From an uncultured Spartobacteria bacterium (GTDB lineage: Bacteria; Verrucomicrobiota; Verrucomicrobiia; Chthoniobacterales; Terrimicrobiaceae): a stretch of DNA of 44,152 nt. Position 1 is the stretch's first letter. The number at the start of each line of letters is the position of its first letter. The position numbers and the translations under genes were made by a program. Location: contig CALBXK010000185.1 in assembly GCA_937890535.1 (NCBI GenBank), forward strand, positions 1 to 44,152. Reading direction: 5' to 3'. Below, piece after piece: positions 30,630-38,629 of this stretch. A model generated the notes under the pieces. That model was given only the letters and a program-made list of their open reading frames with translations. It was not told the origin of the DNA and ran no database searches.

Positions 30630-30922
30630 TGGAGAACCTCCTGCAAGGATGCTGTGCGAAGCTTTTCAAGGGCGCTGAAAACCTCGGACTTCCGAAAAAG
30701 GCGATGTTTGCCGATTTTGAAAGACGGGATGAGTCCTTGCTGTGCGTATTGGTGAAAAGACCGAACCGGGATATTCACGATTGCTGCCATTTGTGGCGCA
30801 TGATGAAGTTCCGGCTCTGGCATTGGGGGGGGGATCTTCTTTGTCCGTTCCTTCTTTGCCGTTTCCGGCGTTTCGTTTAGTTCCGGCTCAATTGCCGATG
30901 GGGTAGCGTTAATTGCGGTCAT
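30626..30922 (-). CDS. Excisionase/MerR-like helix-turn-helix protein
   Basis: A 98-aa protein, first gene of the leftward operon. The C-terminal 50 residues, APQMAAIVNIPVRSFHQYAQQGLIPSFKIGKHRLFRKSEVFSALEKL, are a typical HTH_17/excisionase winged helix (helix-turn-helix, then the K-I-G-x-x-x-x-F-R wing). The Pro/Glu-rich N-terminus is variable. The ATG at 30922 is used; the track TTG at 30943 lies in the control region. In satellites the protein at this place (AlpA/Xis) controls excision and integrase expression. Confidence 0.75.
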   Translation of the reverse strand: MTAINATPSAIEPELNETPETAKKERTKKIPPPMPEPELHHAPQMAAIVNIPVRSFHQYAQQGLIPSFKIGKHRLFRKSEVFSALEKLRTASLQEVLQ

Positions 30923-30981
30923 ACGCTGTTGGGGCAGTGTCAACTTGACGAATCTGATGCAGTTGTTTACGTTTGACGTTT
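30923..30981. promoter_or_regulatory. Divergent control region of the island
   Basis: The 59 bp between the regulator and excisionase-like starts contain TTGACG (30945-30950) and TACGTT (30968-30973), 17 bp apart, as a plausible rightward promoter. The perfect short palindrome GTCAACTTGAC (30939-30949) overlaps its -35 box, and a further TTTGAC half-site lies at 30972-30977. A repressor acting here could switch both directions. Confidence 0.55.
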
Positions 30982-31497
30982 ATGAAGCTGCTTTCCCTTG
31001 GTGATATTTCAAAACTGACTGGATACAGTCGGGCCTCGATTCACAATTACGCGGTGGCGGATAGGATTCCCGGTGATCCCGTCACCCGACCGCCGGGCAA
31101 GCAATTCCGCTATGCCGATACGGAAAAACTTCGTGACTGGTGTAGTCTTCGAAAAGAAATTAGGGTATCAGCCCTGCCACGGAAAGGGGCGTCGGGTTCT
31201 CATTCTGCCAGAGTTCTCAGAACCTACAAAAAGGGAATGGACATCTTGAACGGAGATGATTTTGACCCTGACGACCTAAAGTTGGCCGGATGCATTCTTG
31301 ACGCAGCGGCCCCCCTTCTTTTCGAATTTCAGGACGGGCCTTCCCCGGTGGCGCGCGGGGTTTTGGCGGCGTTATCGCATCACCTCTTACTCAATAGAGC
31401 AATCAAGCGGGATGAGGAAGCGGCGATGAAAATCATTGATGCCTTCTATTCGGTTCAGCAGGGGATTGCGCACAAACTCAAGCACTCAGAGGTCTAA
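30982..31497 (+). CDS. MerR-like DNA-binding regulator of the island
   Basis: A 171-aa protein transcribed opposite to the operon. The N-terminal 60 residues, LLSLGDISKLTGYSRASIHNYAVADRIPGDPVTRPPGKQFRYADTEKLRDWC, form a MerR/HTH_17 winged helix. The remaining helical domain is not recognised and may mediate oligomerisation or bind an inducer. The ATG at 30982 is used; the track TTG is 9 bp earlier. The position facing the early operon matches the master repressor of temperate elements. Its 3' end overlaps the convergent integrase gene by 20 bp. Confidence 0.65.
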   Translation: MKLLSLGDISKLTGYSRASIHNYAVADRIPGDPVTRPPGKQFRYADTEKLRDWCSLRKEIRVSALPRKGASGSHSARVLRTYKKGMDILNGDDFDPDDLKLAGCILDAAAPLLFEFQDGPSPVARGVLAALSHHLLLNRAIKRDEEAAMKIIDAFYSVQQGIAHKLKHSEV

Positions 31498-32719
31498 TTG
31501 AAAACCATTCCTCGGCCTGCGCTGGCGCCACAAGCGCGCGGTAGTTCTCCGTGATTATGCGCGGGCTGTTTCCTGCCTCCATTGCCACTTGCGCGACGTT
31601 TTGAACGGCGGCAACCCGGTAGGACACAAAAGAGTGTCGAAGTCCATTTCTCACGAATAGTAGGTCGGGGTTCGTCATTGCAGCTTTTGAGGCACGGAGC
31701 AAAACGGAATCATGGGAATATTGAGGGACAACCGGGCCGGATGATTTCGCGATGTTGGCCAACCATTCTTTCAGAGCGGGGACAATAGGGACGATGCGCC
31801 GGGCGGCTGTCTTGGCGATCCTCGCGCCAATGATGATGTGGCCAGTCGAAAGATTTACGTCTTTCCAATCTAGGCGATGAATTTCCGCCGTTCTCAGTCC
31901 GGCAAACCCTCCAATGGCCACAAGTGGCAAAAACTCTGGTGAGGTCGCTTCGAGGAGGGTGCGGAATTGCTGCGGTGTATATATTCCAATCTCGCCGCCG
32001 GGTTCGGTGGCGGTTTTCACCTTCTCGGCCTCGGTGCGGGCACCCTCTGGCAAGTATCCCTTGTCTTTCGCAAATGCGAAAACGGTTCGGAGCATGGCGC
32101 AATAATTGTTTCGAGTGCGTCCTTTCACTTTAATTGACGTGAGCCAGGCAGAAATATCGGCAGCCTTGATTGATTCAACAGGTGTCTTGAATGCCTTTCT
32201 TGGTCGGGAGAGGCGACTTGAACAGTCCTCAATATATCGGGCGGAACGTCCAAGGGATTCGATTTCTTCCAAAAACTCAGAGACGACGCGAGGGAAGGGC
32301 ACGTTCCTTTCTCCTTTTTGGTTTGCGAGGAAGTCGACGTAATGTTGCACGGCGATGACGATAGAGCCCCGGCCATCCAATATTTTTTGGGCCTCGGCAT
32401 ATTCTCGGGCCACTGTTGAGAGAGGAACCCCGACACCTTTTAGAACTTCCACGGCATCGGCCACCACTGCGGTTTGCCTGGGGGTGAGGGTGCCAACGTG
32501 GGCGGCTCCACTGGTGAGAGTCTTAATCTTCGCCTTGGCTGTCTTGCGGGCCTCCTCAATCGTTGAAGCCCTTTCCCTGATGCGCTTCCCGTCAGCGTAA
32601 TAGGCGAGCATATAACCCGACTTTCCGAAAGCGTTTGCTCGATAGATTGGGATTTTAACGCCGTTGGATTCGACTACCTCAACCGGGCCTCTTTTTGTGC
32701 TTTGGGATGGCTTTTTCAT
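31478..32719 (-). CDS. int: Tyrosine recombinase (island integrase)
   Basis: A 413-aa tyrosine integrase. There is an N-terminal arm-binding region, a SAM-like core-binding domain (about 120-220) and a catalytic domain with Arg276 (GFAGLRTAEIHRLDW), Arg361 and His362 (NGLRHSFVSYR) and the nucleophile Tyr393 (ENYRALV). The first residue of HxxR is Asn358 and the usual GH is GN (383-384), substitutions also seen in other island integrases. The ATG at 32719 is used instead of the TTG at 32725. It lies 60 bp from attR and drives integration at tRNA-Glu. Confidence 0.93.
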   Translation of the reverse strand: MKKPSQSTKRGPVEVVESNGVKIPIYRANAFGKSGYMLAYYADGKRIRERASTIEEARKTAKAKIKTLTSGAAHVGTLTPRQTAVVADAVEVLKGVGVPLSTVAREYAEAQKILDGRGSIVIAVQHYVDFLANQKGERNVPFPRVVSEFLEEIESLGRSARYIEDCSSRLSRPRKAFKTPVESIKAADISAWLTSIKVKGRTRNNYCAMLRTVFAFAKDKGYLPEGARTEAEKVKTATEPGGEIGIYTPQQFRTLLEATSPEFLPLVAIGGFAGLRTAEIHRLDWKDVNLSTGHIIIGARIAKTAARRIVPIVPALKEWLANIAKSSGPVVPQYSHDSVLLRASKAAMTNPDLLFVRNGLRHSFVSYRVAAVQNVAQVAMEAGNSPRIITENYRALVAPAQAEEWFSIRPLSA

Positions 32720-32726
32720 GGCCAAC

Positions 32727-32745
32727 TTGTCACAGAATTGTCACA
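32727..32745 (+). promoter_or_regulatory. Tandem TTGTCACA pair near attR
   Basis: TTGTCACA at 32727-32734 and 32738-32745, 11 bp apart, mirrors the pair near attL. It lies between the integrase start and attR and probably overlaps the integrase promoter. Confidence 0.6.
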
Positions 32746-32778
32746 GAGAGTCAATTCTAGAGTTCTTCCTAGGTAAAT

Positions 32779-32815
32779 TGCACGGGTTCGAATCCCGTAG
32801 GCACTGCCAGATTTT
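32779..32815 (+). other. attR: 37-bp core repeat
   Basis: An exact copy of 24506-24542 (tRNA-Glu 3' part). Only the 3' half of the tRNA is present, so it is a junction and not a second tRNA gene. Confidence 0.95.
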
Positions 32816-32890
32816 CGAAGTCAAAAATGGCTTGGAACACCGGTAAATTCGGCTCTCACCAATTTTGTTTCATCGCAGCCGCAGCGTCGG

Positions 32891-33733
32891 TCAACCTTTG
32901 ACGCCTCCGAGTTGGATGCCGGAGATGAGTTGCTTTTGCATGACGACGAAAAGGATGATCAGCGGAATGACGTTCATCACCGTGGCCGCCATGATGAGCT
33001 CGGTTTGTTGGCCATACTGGCCCTGGAAGCTCAGGAGTCCAATCGGAATGGTGCGCATGGCGTCGTCCTTGACCATGACCAACGGCCAGAAAAAGGATTG
33101 AAAATTCCCCAGAAAAGTGAAAATCGACAGAGCAATGATTCCGGGTTTGGCCATGGGGAGGATGACATCGAGAAAAATTTGCAGGTGGTTGGCACCATCG
33201 ATATCGGCGGCTTCATCATAACTGCGGGGAATGCCGAGCATGAACTGCCGCAGGAGAAAGGTGCCGAAAGCAGAGAAGGCGGCGGGAATGATGAGCCCTT
33301 GGTAGGTGTTGATGAAATCGAGGCCGACCATGATTTGATAATTGGGCAACATCGTCACCATGCCGGGGATCATCATGGTGCCGAGGTAGAGGAGAAAAAC
33401 CTTGTCGCGTCCCGGCCACTGCAAACGGGCAAAGGCATAGGCCGCCATCGAACTGGTCAAAACCTGGAGAACGGTGACCCAGGCGGCGACGAAGATGCTG
33501 TTGAAGTACCATTTTGGGAAGTTGAGATCGAGAAACTTGCCGGTATAGGGATCCGGGCTCTGCCGCAGGACGATGGCATAGTTTTCCAGTTGAGGGTTGC
33601 GTGGTACGAGGCTGAGTTCCTCGACTTCATGGTGGGGTTTGATGCTGGTCCCCAACATCCAGAGGAACGGAACCGTCATGCCGATCGCAATCAGGATCAG
33701 GCCGACGTGTTTCAAGAGGGTGCGGATTTCCAT
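32891..33733 (-). CDS. ABC sugar transporter permease (MalG/CUT1 type)
   Basis: A 280-aa inner-membrane permease with six helices. The EAA loop EAADIDGANHLQIFLDVILPMAKPGI that contacts the ATPase is intact. The first helix (HVGLILIAIGMTVPFLWMLGTSIK) and the short C-terminus ending in IQLGGVKG are typical of MalG-like CUT1 permeases. The ATG at 33733 lies 5 bp after the other permease gene. No ATP-binding subunit is encoded nearby, as is common for CUT1 systems that share an MsiK/UgpC-type ATPase. Confidence 0.92.
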   Translation of the reverse strand: MEIRTLLKHVGLILIAIGMTVPFLWMLGTSIKPHHEVEELSLVPRNPQLENYAIVLRQSPDPYTGKFLDLNFPKWYFNSIFVAAWVTVLQVLTSSMAAYAFARLQWPGRDKVFLLYLGTMMIPGMVTMLPNYQIMVGLDFINTYQGLIIPAAFSAFGTFLLRQFMLGIPRSYDEAADIDGANHLQIFLDVILPMAKPGIIALSIFTFLGNFQSFFWPLVMVKDDAMRTIPIGLLSFQGQYGQQTELIMAATVMNVIPLIILFVVMQKQLISGIQLGGVKG

Positions 33734-33738
33734 AAAAA

Positions 33739-34851
33739 TTATTCCGCTTCGGCGCTGTTTCCGTACCGCCAATTGATGAGGGTGATTCCCATGATGATGA
33801 TGAAGAGCACCCAGGAGACGGCGGCTCCATAGCCGAGATCGAGACGCTCAAACCCCTGAGTGTAGATGTAGTAGCTCAGGGTGGTCGTGGTGCCGGCCGG
33901 ACCGCCCTCCGTCATGAGGCGAGCCTGTTCGAATCCTCCCTGGAGACCGCCAATCAGCCCCATGACCACAATAAAGAACGTCGTGGGTGCGAGCTGCGGA
34001 AAGGTGATGAAGCGAAAGCGTTGCCAACCGCTGGCCCCATCAATATCCGAGGCCTCATAGAGTTCGGGGGAGATGTTGGAGATTCCAGCAAGGTAGAGAA
34101 TCATATTGTTCCCGCCGACTGCGGCCCAGACGCCCATCATGATCATGGCCTCCCGGGCTCCGAGTCCGAAGCCGCCGTTATTAAAATGTTCAGGCAGGGG
34201 GAGAAAGCCCAGGAGGGATTTTGTACTGGTCAGCCAGCCAGGAGGGTCAATCTGCCATCCGAAGAGATCGCCGAAGGCGACGAGGGTCTGGTTGATGAGA
34301 CCGAAGTTGGGATTATAGAGCTGCATCCAGAGAAGAATGGTTCCGGCTCCTGCGGTGAAACATGGCAGATAGTAGAATGTTCGGTATCCGATGGATCCGA
34401 AGTAGATGCCCGTCGAGGAAATGAGACCCAAGGCAAAGATGAGGAAGGCGGCGCTGTGAGAGCCGATGAAGAATAAGAATCCGGCAATGCAGAGGGTGAG
34501 GGCGGCCGCGACGAGGGAGAGCCGGAGAGTGCCCTGAGGTCCCCTGAGTTTTAGTTTTTGATTGAGCAAGACGGCCAGGGCGAGCGATCCCGCGATGCTG
34601 ATGGGCATTCCAATCAGGAGATAGAGAGTATTATAGAAGTAAAAATAGAAATTCGGATCTTGGAAGAGATCGACATAGTTTTGCAGTCCGATGAATTTGA
34701 GGGGAACCGAGGGTCGCAGGCTCCAGGTGGTAAAGCTCCCGATCAGGCTGATGACGATGGGGCCAAGAGTGAAAACGAGGAATCCCAGGAGATTGGGACC
34801 GAGAAAGAGCAGGGCAATCAGGGCGTTGCGGCGAAGAGGGGACGCGCTCAT
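33739..34851 (-). CDS. ABC sugar transporter permease (MalF/CUT1 type), long form
   Basis: A 370-aa permease that pairs with the downstream MalG-like protein. The EAA loop is YEASDIDGASGWQRFRFITFPQL and the N-terminal helix is LIALLFLGPNLLGFLVFTLGPIVISL. It is longer than the usual ~300 aa because of extra hydrophobic helices (LRLSLVAAALTLCIAGFLFFIG, SAAFLIFALGLISSTGIYF) between the first loop and the core, seen in some MalF-like proteins. It overlaps the solute-binding protein gene by one base. The substrate is probably a mono- or oligosaccharide. Confidence 0.9.
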   Translation of the reverse strand: MSASPLRRNALIALLFLGPNLLGFLVFTLGPIVISLIGSFTTWSLRPSVPLKFIGLQNYVDLFQDPNFYFYFYNTLYLLIGMPISIAGSLALAVLLNQKLKLRGPQGTLRLSLVAAALTLCIAGFLFFIGSHSAAFLIFALGLISSTGIYFGSIGYRTFYYLPCFTAGAGTILLWMQLYNPNFGLINQTLVAFGDLFGWQIDPPGWLTSTKSLLGFLPLPEHFNNGGFGLGAREAMIMMGVWAAVGGNNMILYLAGISNISPELYEASDIDGASGWQRFRFITFPQLAPTTFFIVVMGLIGGLQGGFEQARLMTEGGPAGTTTTLSYYIYTQGFERLDLGYGAAVSWVLFIIIMGITLINWRYGNSAEAE

Positions 34852-36344
34852 TAGAGATTTTGATAGGCGGGTTTGCCAAACCGCTCGATGAAGAGGCTTT
34901 CCAGATTGGGATTTCGCTCCAGGGTTCTGCGCATGAGGGTTTGCAAATCGGATTGTGCCGCATCGAGAAGGGCTTGGGTGGAAATGTCTGGGGTGCTTTC
35001 CAAGCGGCTGATCTGGTTCCCAATGACGCGGAAGACATCACTGGTGAGGAGAAACGGACTTTGCCGCGGCGAGTAGCCGTAGCTCATGGCTTCCACGGTT
35101 CTATCCTGCAACTCCTGACGGGAAAGGGCGGGGGGGCCAGGGTCAACGCCAAGCTCGGAATATTCCGGATTGCCGGGCAGCCAATCCTCGCCTGCGTTGA
35201 GGAGTTCGGAGTAGGTGGGGCCAGCCAGGTATTGAAGAAACTTCAGGGCCTCCTCACGCCGTGGACTTTTGGCATTGATGCCAGCCACACGACTTTGAAC
35301 CTGGTAGGAGGGAGGTAATTTGGAAAATTTTGGAATGAGCACGGCCCCGAGTCGCAGAGGCTTCTTCAAAGGGTCTTTGATATCTTCCTCTTTGAGACCA
35401 TTTCTTGTCAGCTCATCCAGCTGTTGTTGATAGGCCTGACCGAAGGCGATGAGTGCCCAATGGCCTGTGATCGCCATGGCGAAGCGTCCGGCGGCGAATT
35501 GATTCAGATTGCCGGAGCCCCATCCCCCCTGGCCGCTCATGGCTTTGGCCTCAATGGTTGAGGGCATGAACTGGTGGGTAAAAAGAAACTCCCGGTGCAT
35601 CTCAAAAGCTCGATACAGTTCGGGAGATTCGGCGATGGTCAACTGGCCATCCGGGTCGAAAAATTCTCCGTGTTGTCCGGTAAAGAACTGCTGCCAGATC
35701 GCTCCGGTGACGGCGAAAATTCTCGAATCGTCACCAATTTTTGGGCTCGTTTGCGAGTTCACCTTTTTGGCCATGTCGATGAACTCTTTCCATGTCATGA
35801 GCCCTTGGGGGTAGGGAACGCCAAAATAGTCGAAGACATTTTTGTTATAGATGAGGATCGCTGCCCCAGTATTGCAGGGAAAGCCGTATTGCCGACTGTT
35901 GTAGGTGTATGTCTGGGCTCCCTCGGGCCACCCATCCTTCAAGGCCGAAAACCCCATGGTGACTGACGCATCGGTGACATCCCAGAGAACCCCAGATTCC
36001 ACGAAGGTTTCGATATCGGCACTGCCGAAATCGAAAATATCCGGTCCGACACCACTGCTGGACTGCAAAATAATTTTTTGGGTGCCTCCGTTGCCAAAGT
36101 CCAGGCGCAGCGAAAGGTCGGGATTTTCGGCATTAAAGGCGGCGATCTGGGCCGTCCGGGCCGGGTTGTTGTCGCTCACCCACACGAGGGGAACTTTGTC
36201 GCCCAGTTCCTGATCAGGATGCCAGATGGCGGCCACCCCGCACAATATGAGCAAGCCCGCGAAAATTGCCGCCAGAAACTTGGTGGTGCTCATGCGGGGT
36301 TGTTCATCAGGTTTTTCGGGCAGGCGCGGCGCGGAGTTTTTCAT
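34851..36344 (-). CDS. Extracellular sugar-binding protein (ABC importer)
   Basis: A 497-aa family 1 solute-binding protein that captures the substrate in the periplasm. The membrane or signal segment is MSTTKFLAAIFAGLLILCGVAAIW, preceded by 17 charged residues, so an ATG at 36293 is a possible alternative start. There is no clear lipobox, so it may be anchored by an uncleaved helix or released. AAFNAENPDLSLRLDFGNGGTQKI, SGVGPDIFDFGSADIETFVESG and FAAGRFAMAITGHWALIAF are standard SBP_bac_1 features. It lies 36 bp after lacI and before the two permeases. Confidence 0.92.
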   Translation of the reverse strand: MKNSAPRLPEKPDEQPRMSTTKFLAAIFAGLLILCGVAAIWHPDQELGDKVPLVWVSDNNPARTAQIAAFNAENPDLSLRLDFGNGGTQKIILQSSSGVGPDIFDFGSADIETFVESGVLWDVTDASVTMGFSALKDGWPEGAQTYTYNSRQYGFPCNTGAAILIYNKNVFDYFGVPYPQGLMTWKEFIDMAKKVNSQTSPKIGDDSRIFAVTGAIWQQFFTGQHGEFFDPDGQLTIAESPELYRAFEMHREFLFTHQFMPSTIEAKAMSGQGGWGSGNLNQFAAGRFAMAITGHWALIAFGQAYQQQLDELTRNGLKEEDIKDPLKKPLRLGAVLIPKFSKLPPSYQVQSRVAGINAKSPRREEALKFLQYLAGPTYSELLNAGEDWLPGNPEYSELGVDPGPPALSRQELQDRTVEAMSYGYSPRQSPFLLTSDVFRVIGNQISRLESTPDISTQALLDAAQSDLQTLMRRTLERNPNLESLFIERFGKPAYQNL

Positions 36345-36380
36345 AATTGAGAAAAATCGCCGATAAGTTAATGAGAAAAT

Positions 36381-37430
36381 TCAAATTTTTTTGCGGGAGA
36401 GCGGCGGCGGACCGTGGGAAGCCCGTTCGATGAGGCGGGGACGGACAAGAATTGGTTTCACGTCGTGGGGTCTATTTTTTGAGGATCCCGGAGTCAGCGG
36501 TTTGACGGCGTGCGCAATCAAGAGTTCAATTTGCGGGTCGATGGTGGTGAGCGGGGGGCCGGCAAAGGGGCTGAAGGCTCTGTTGTCATAACCGATGATG
36601 GATACATCCTCGGGGACGCGGACCCCATGATCCTGGAGGCGGCGCATCAGACCCAGGGCCACCTGGTCGTTAATGGCGAGGATGGCAGAATTTTTTGAAT
36701 GGTGCTTTCTCCAAGCGTCGGCCAGGTGGGCTCCCATTGCGAAACTGTTTTCGTCACTGGGACATTCCAATAGGACGATGTCCCTTTGGAAATTCCATTT
36801 GAGGGCCCGGCAGCCCTCCTGCAGACCGGCGATTTTTTGCTTACTGTATGAACCGGTTCGGGAAAATCCCGCCGCGACCAAGCGGCGGTGGCCGAGTTTG
36901 TGCAGAAAAGCGAGCAGGGCTCTCATGGCGGCCCGCCGATCCGTGAGAATGCAGGGGCCATCCAGTTTCTGGAGGGGATCGATGTTTATCAGTGGGATTC
37001 CCGCCGTGGTCAGACACCGCGGGCCGGGGTCGCTGCCCAAGAGTCTGGAGGCAATCCCCACCACTCCGGCGCATCGCATGGCCGCGAAACGCTCCAGGGC
37101 GGCGTTTTCGTCTTCCGGGGTTCCGTCGACGATTCGCAAGAGCGGTTGCAATCCGAGACTTTGCAAATTCTCATGCAATAAGGTGATCTTGGGCGTGAGG
37201 AAATAGTCGTCCAAACCAGGGAGGCACACACCCACCTGATTCGTGCCTCCGCTCCGCAAACCCCGTCCCAACTGGCTTGGAGCAAATCCTCCGGTTCGCG
37301 CCGCCGCCTGAATTCGAGCCACCGTCTTGGCCCCGACTCCGGGCTGGCCATTCAAAGCCCTTGATATCGTCCAACGCGAAAGGTTGAGCGACCGGGCCAA
37401 TTGGGTTGTGGTACGAATGGGAGATTTCAT
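36381..37430 (-). CDS. LacI-family transcriptional regulator
   Basis: A 349-aa repressor. The helix-turn-helix and hinge (TTTQLARSLNLSRWTISRALNGQPGVGAKTVARIQAAA) lie at the N-terminus, followed by a periplasmic-binding-protein-like effector domain (QVGVCLPGLDDYFL, AILAINDQVALGLMRRLQDHGVRVPEDVSIIGYDNRAFS). It heads the leftward transporter operon and diverges from the oxidoreductase operon, so it probably controls both. The palindrome AACACGTGTT in the divergent gap is the best operator candidate. The effector is presumably the transported sugar or a derivative. Confidence 0.95.
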   Translation of the reverse strand: MKSPIRTTTQLARSLNLSRWTISRALNGQPGVGAKTVARIQAAARTGGFAPSQLGRGLRSGGTNQVGVCLPGLDDYFLTPKITLLHENLQSLGLQPLLRIVDGTPEDENAALERFAAMRCAGVVGIASRLLGSDPGPRCLTTAGIPLINIDPLQKLDGPCILTDRRAAMRALLAFLHKLGHRRLVAAGFSRTGSYSKQKIAGLQEGCRALKWNFQRDIVLLECPSDENSFAMGAHLADAWRKHHSKNSAILAINDQVALGLMRRLQDHGVRVPEDVSIIGYDNRAFSPFAGPPLTTIDPQIELLIAHAVKPLTPGSSKNRPHDVKPILVRPRLIERASHGPPPLSRKKI

Positions 37431-37464
37431 TTGACGTTCAGCCGACGTTATCCTAACACGTGTT
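37431..37464 (+). promoter_or_regulatory. Promoter with overlapping LacI-type operator
   Basis: TTGACG (37431-37436), a 17-bp spacer and TAACAC (37454-37459) form a promoter for the rightward oxidoreductase operon. The perfect palindrome AACACGTGTT (37455-37464), with the central CpG typical of LacI-family sites, overlaps the -10 box, so binding would block transcription. Confidence 0.65.
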
Positions 37465-37493
37465 TGGGTATATTAAGCAACTGCTCTTTGAAA

Positions 37494-38606
37494 ATGGATA
37501 TGAAAAGGAAGGAATTGCGTCTTGGAATTATTGGATTGGGAAGTATGGGTCGCAATCATGCGGACGCGATTTTGGCTGGAAAAGTTCCCCGCTGTCGATT
37601 GACGGCGGTGTGTGATGCCCAGGCCGGGACGATCCCGGTCTATGAAGGGGTGGCTGTCTTTACGGAGGTGAAGGAGTTCTTGGAATCCGGAATGGTGGAT
37701 GGAGTCCTCATTGCCACTCCGCATTATTCCCACACGCCCATAGGAATTGCCGCTCTTGAGGCCGGTCTTCATGTTCTCGTGGAAAAGCCGATTTCCGTTC
37801 ACAAGGCGGACTGCGAACGTCTCATTGCGGCGCATCGATCCAAGAAGCAGGTTTTTGCGGCGATGTTTAATCAACGTACGGATCCCCGGTATGTCAAATT
37901 GAGGGATTTGATTCGCTCGGGTGAACTGGGGAAAGTTCGGCGGATCAATTGGATCATCACCACCTGGTTCCGGACTGCTGCTTATTACGGCTCGGGAGGA
38001 TGGCGGGCGACCTGGGCCGGTGAGGGGGGAGGAGTTTTGCTCAACCAATGTCCCCATCAACTGGATCTTTGGCAGTGGCTTTTTGGGATGCCAGCGCAGG
38101 TGAGGGCGCATTGCCAGTTTGGGCGCTACCACGAGATTGAGGTGGAGGACGATGTCACCGCCTACATGGAGTATGCGGATGGCACGACGGGAGTTTTTAT
38201 TACTTCGACCGGGGAGGCTCCCGGAACCGATCGCCTGGAGGTCACCACAGAGCGGGGTCGGGTGGTTTTGGAGAATGGGCGTTTGCTCTACACCCGCAAC
38301 GAAATGGAAATGTCGGAATTCAGCCGGACCACCAAGGACATCTGGGCGCTTCCTGCGACCTGGGATGTTGAAATTCCGGTGTCCGGGCCGGGCGGTCAGC
38401 ACGCCGCCATCATGGAAAATTTCACCGAGGCGGTGCTGGACAATGCTCCTCTCATCGCTCCGGCAGCGGAGGGTCTGCGTTCCGTGGAACTGGGGAACGC
38501 CATGTTGCTTTCCGCCTTTCAGAACAAGACCATTGCCCTCCCGCTCGATGGACGGGTTTTTGAACGTCTTCTCAAGAAAAAATCCCAACAATCCCCCAAA
38601 CCATAA
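37494..38606 (+). CDS. Gfo/Idh/MocA-family oxidoreductase 1
   Basis: A 370-aa NAD(P)-dependent sugar dehydrogenase. The Rossmann motif is LGIIGLGSMGRNHADAI, followed by VLIATPHYSHTPIGIAALEAGLHVLVEKPISVHKADCERL, which carries the EKP lysine. GGGVLLNQCPHQLDLWQWL supplies the catalytic-site D/H helix (NQCPHQLD). Start choice: the track start at 37401 lies in the divergent control region, while the ATG at 37494 (or 37500) begins the conserved sequence. It is first of three genes for sugar or inositol oxidation and isomerisation, under the LacI-type control site. The exact substrate is unknown. Confidence 0.93.
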   Translation: MDMKRKELRLGIIGLGSMGRNHADAILAGKVPRCRLTAVCDAQAGTIPVYEGVAVFTEVKEFLESGMVDGVLIATPHYSHTPIGIAALEAGLHVLVEKPISVHKADCERLIAAHRSKKQVFAAMFNQRTDPRYVKLRDLIRSGELGKVRRINWIITTWFRTAAYYGSGGWRATWAGEGGGVLLNQCPHQLDLWQWLFGMPAQVRAHCQFGRYHEIEVEDDVTAYMEYADGTTGVFITSTGEAPGTDRLEVTTERGRVVLENGRLLYTRNEMEMSEFSRTTKDIWALPATWDVEIPVSGPGGQHAAIMENFTEAVLDNAPLIAPAAEGLRSVELGNAMLLSAFQNKTIALPLDGRVFERLLKKKSQQSPKP

Positions 38607-38629
38607 ATAAATCCCCAGCCCTCCCAATT

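Larger units (their letters stand above)
24506..32815. mobile_element. 8.3-kb tRNA-Glu integrative island, phage-satellite (PICI)-like
   Basis: Perfect 37-bp direct repeats bound the element, and a tyrosine integrase gene ends the right side. Inside are a rightward regulator facing a leftward operon that starts with an excisionase-like protein, a VirE_N/helicase Rep, a repeat array, a PriCT-2 protein and a terminase-small-subunit-like protein, plus a cargo gene by attL. Size, tRNA site, gene order (integrase, divergent control region, xis, replication, TerS-like, accessory) and the lack of capsid, portal, tail or lysis genes are the features used to define phage-inducible chromosomal islands. 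A decayed prophage or a mobilisable element are the alternatives. Confidence 0.9.

Noticed and set aside
32771-32815. Possible second tRNA-Glu
   Set aside because: Only the T arm and 3' acceptor half are present, preceded by unrelated sequence; it is the attR junction.
37473-38627. 384-aa minus-strand ORF opposite oxidoreductase 1
   Set aside because: Shadow of a clear Gfo/Idh/MocA gene; no conserved motif in this frame.
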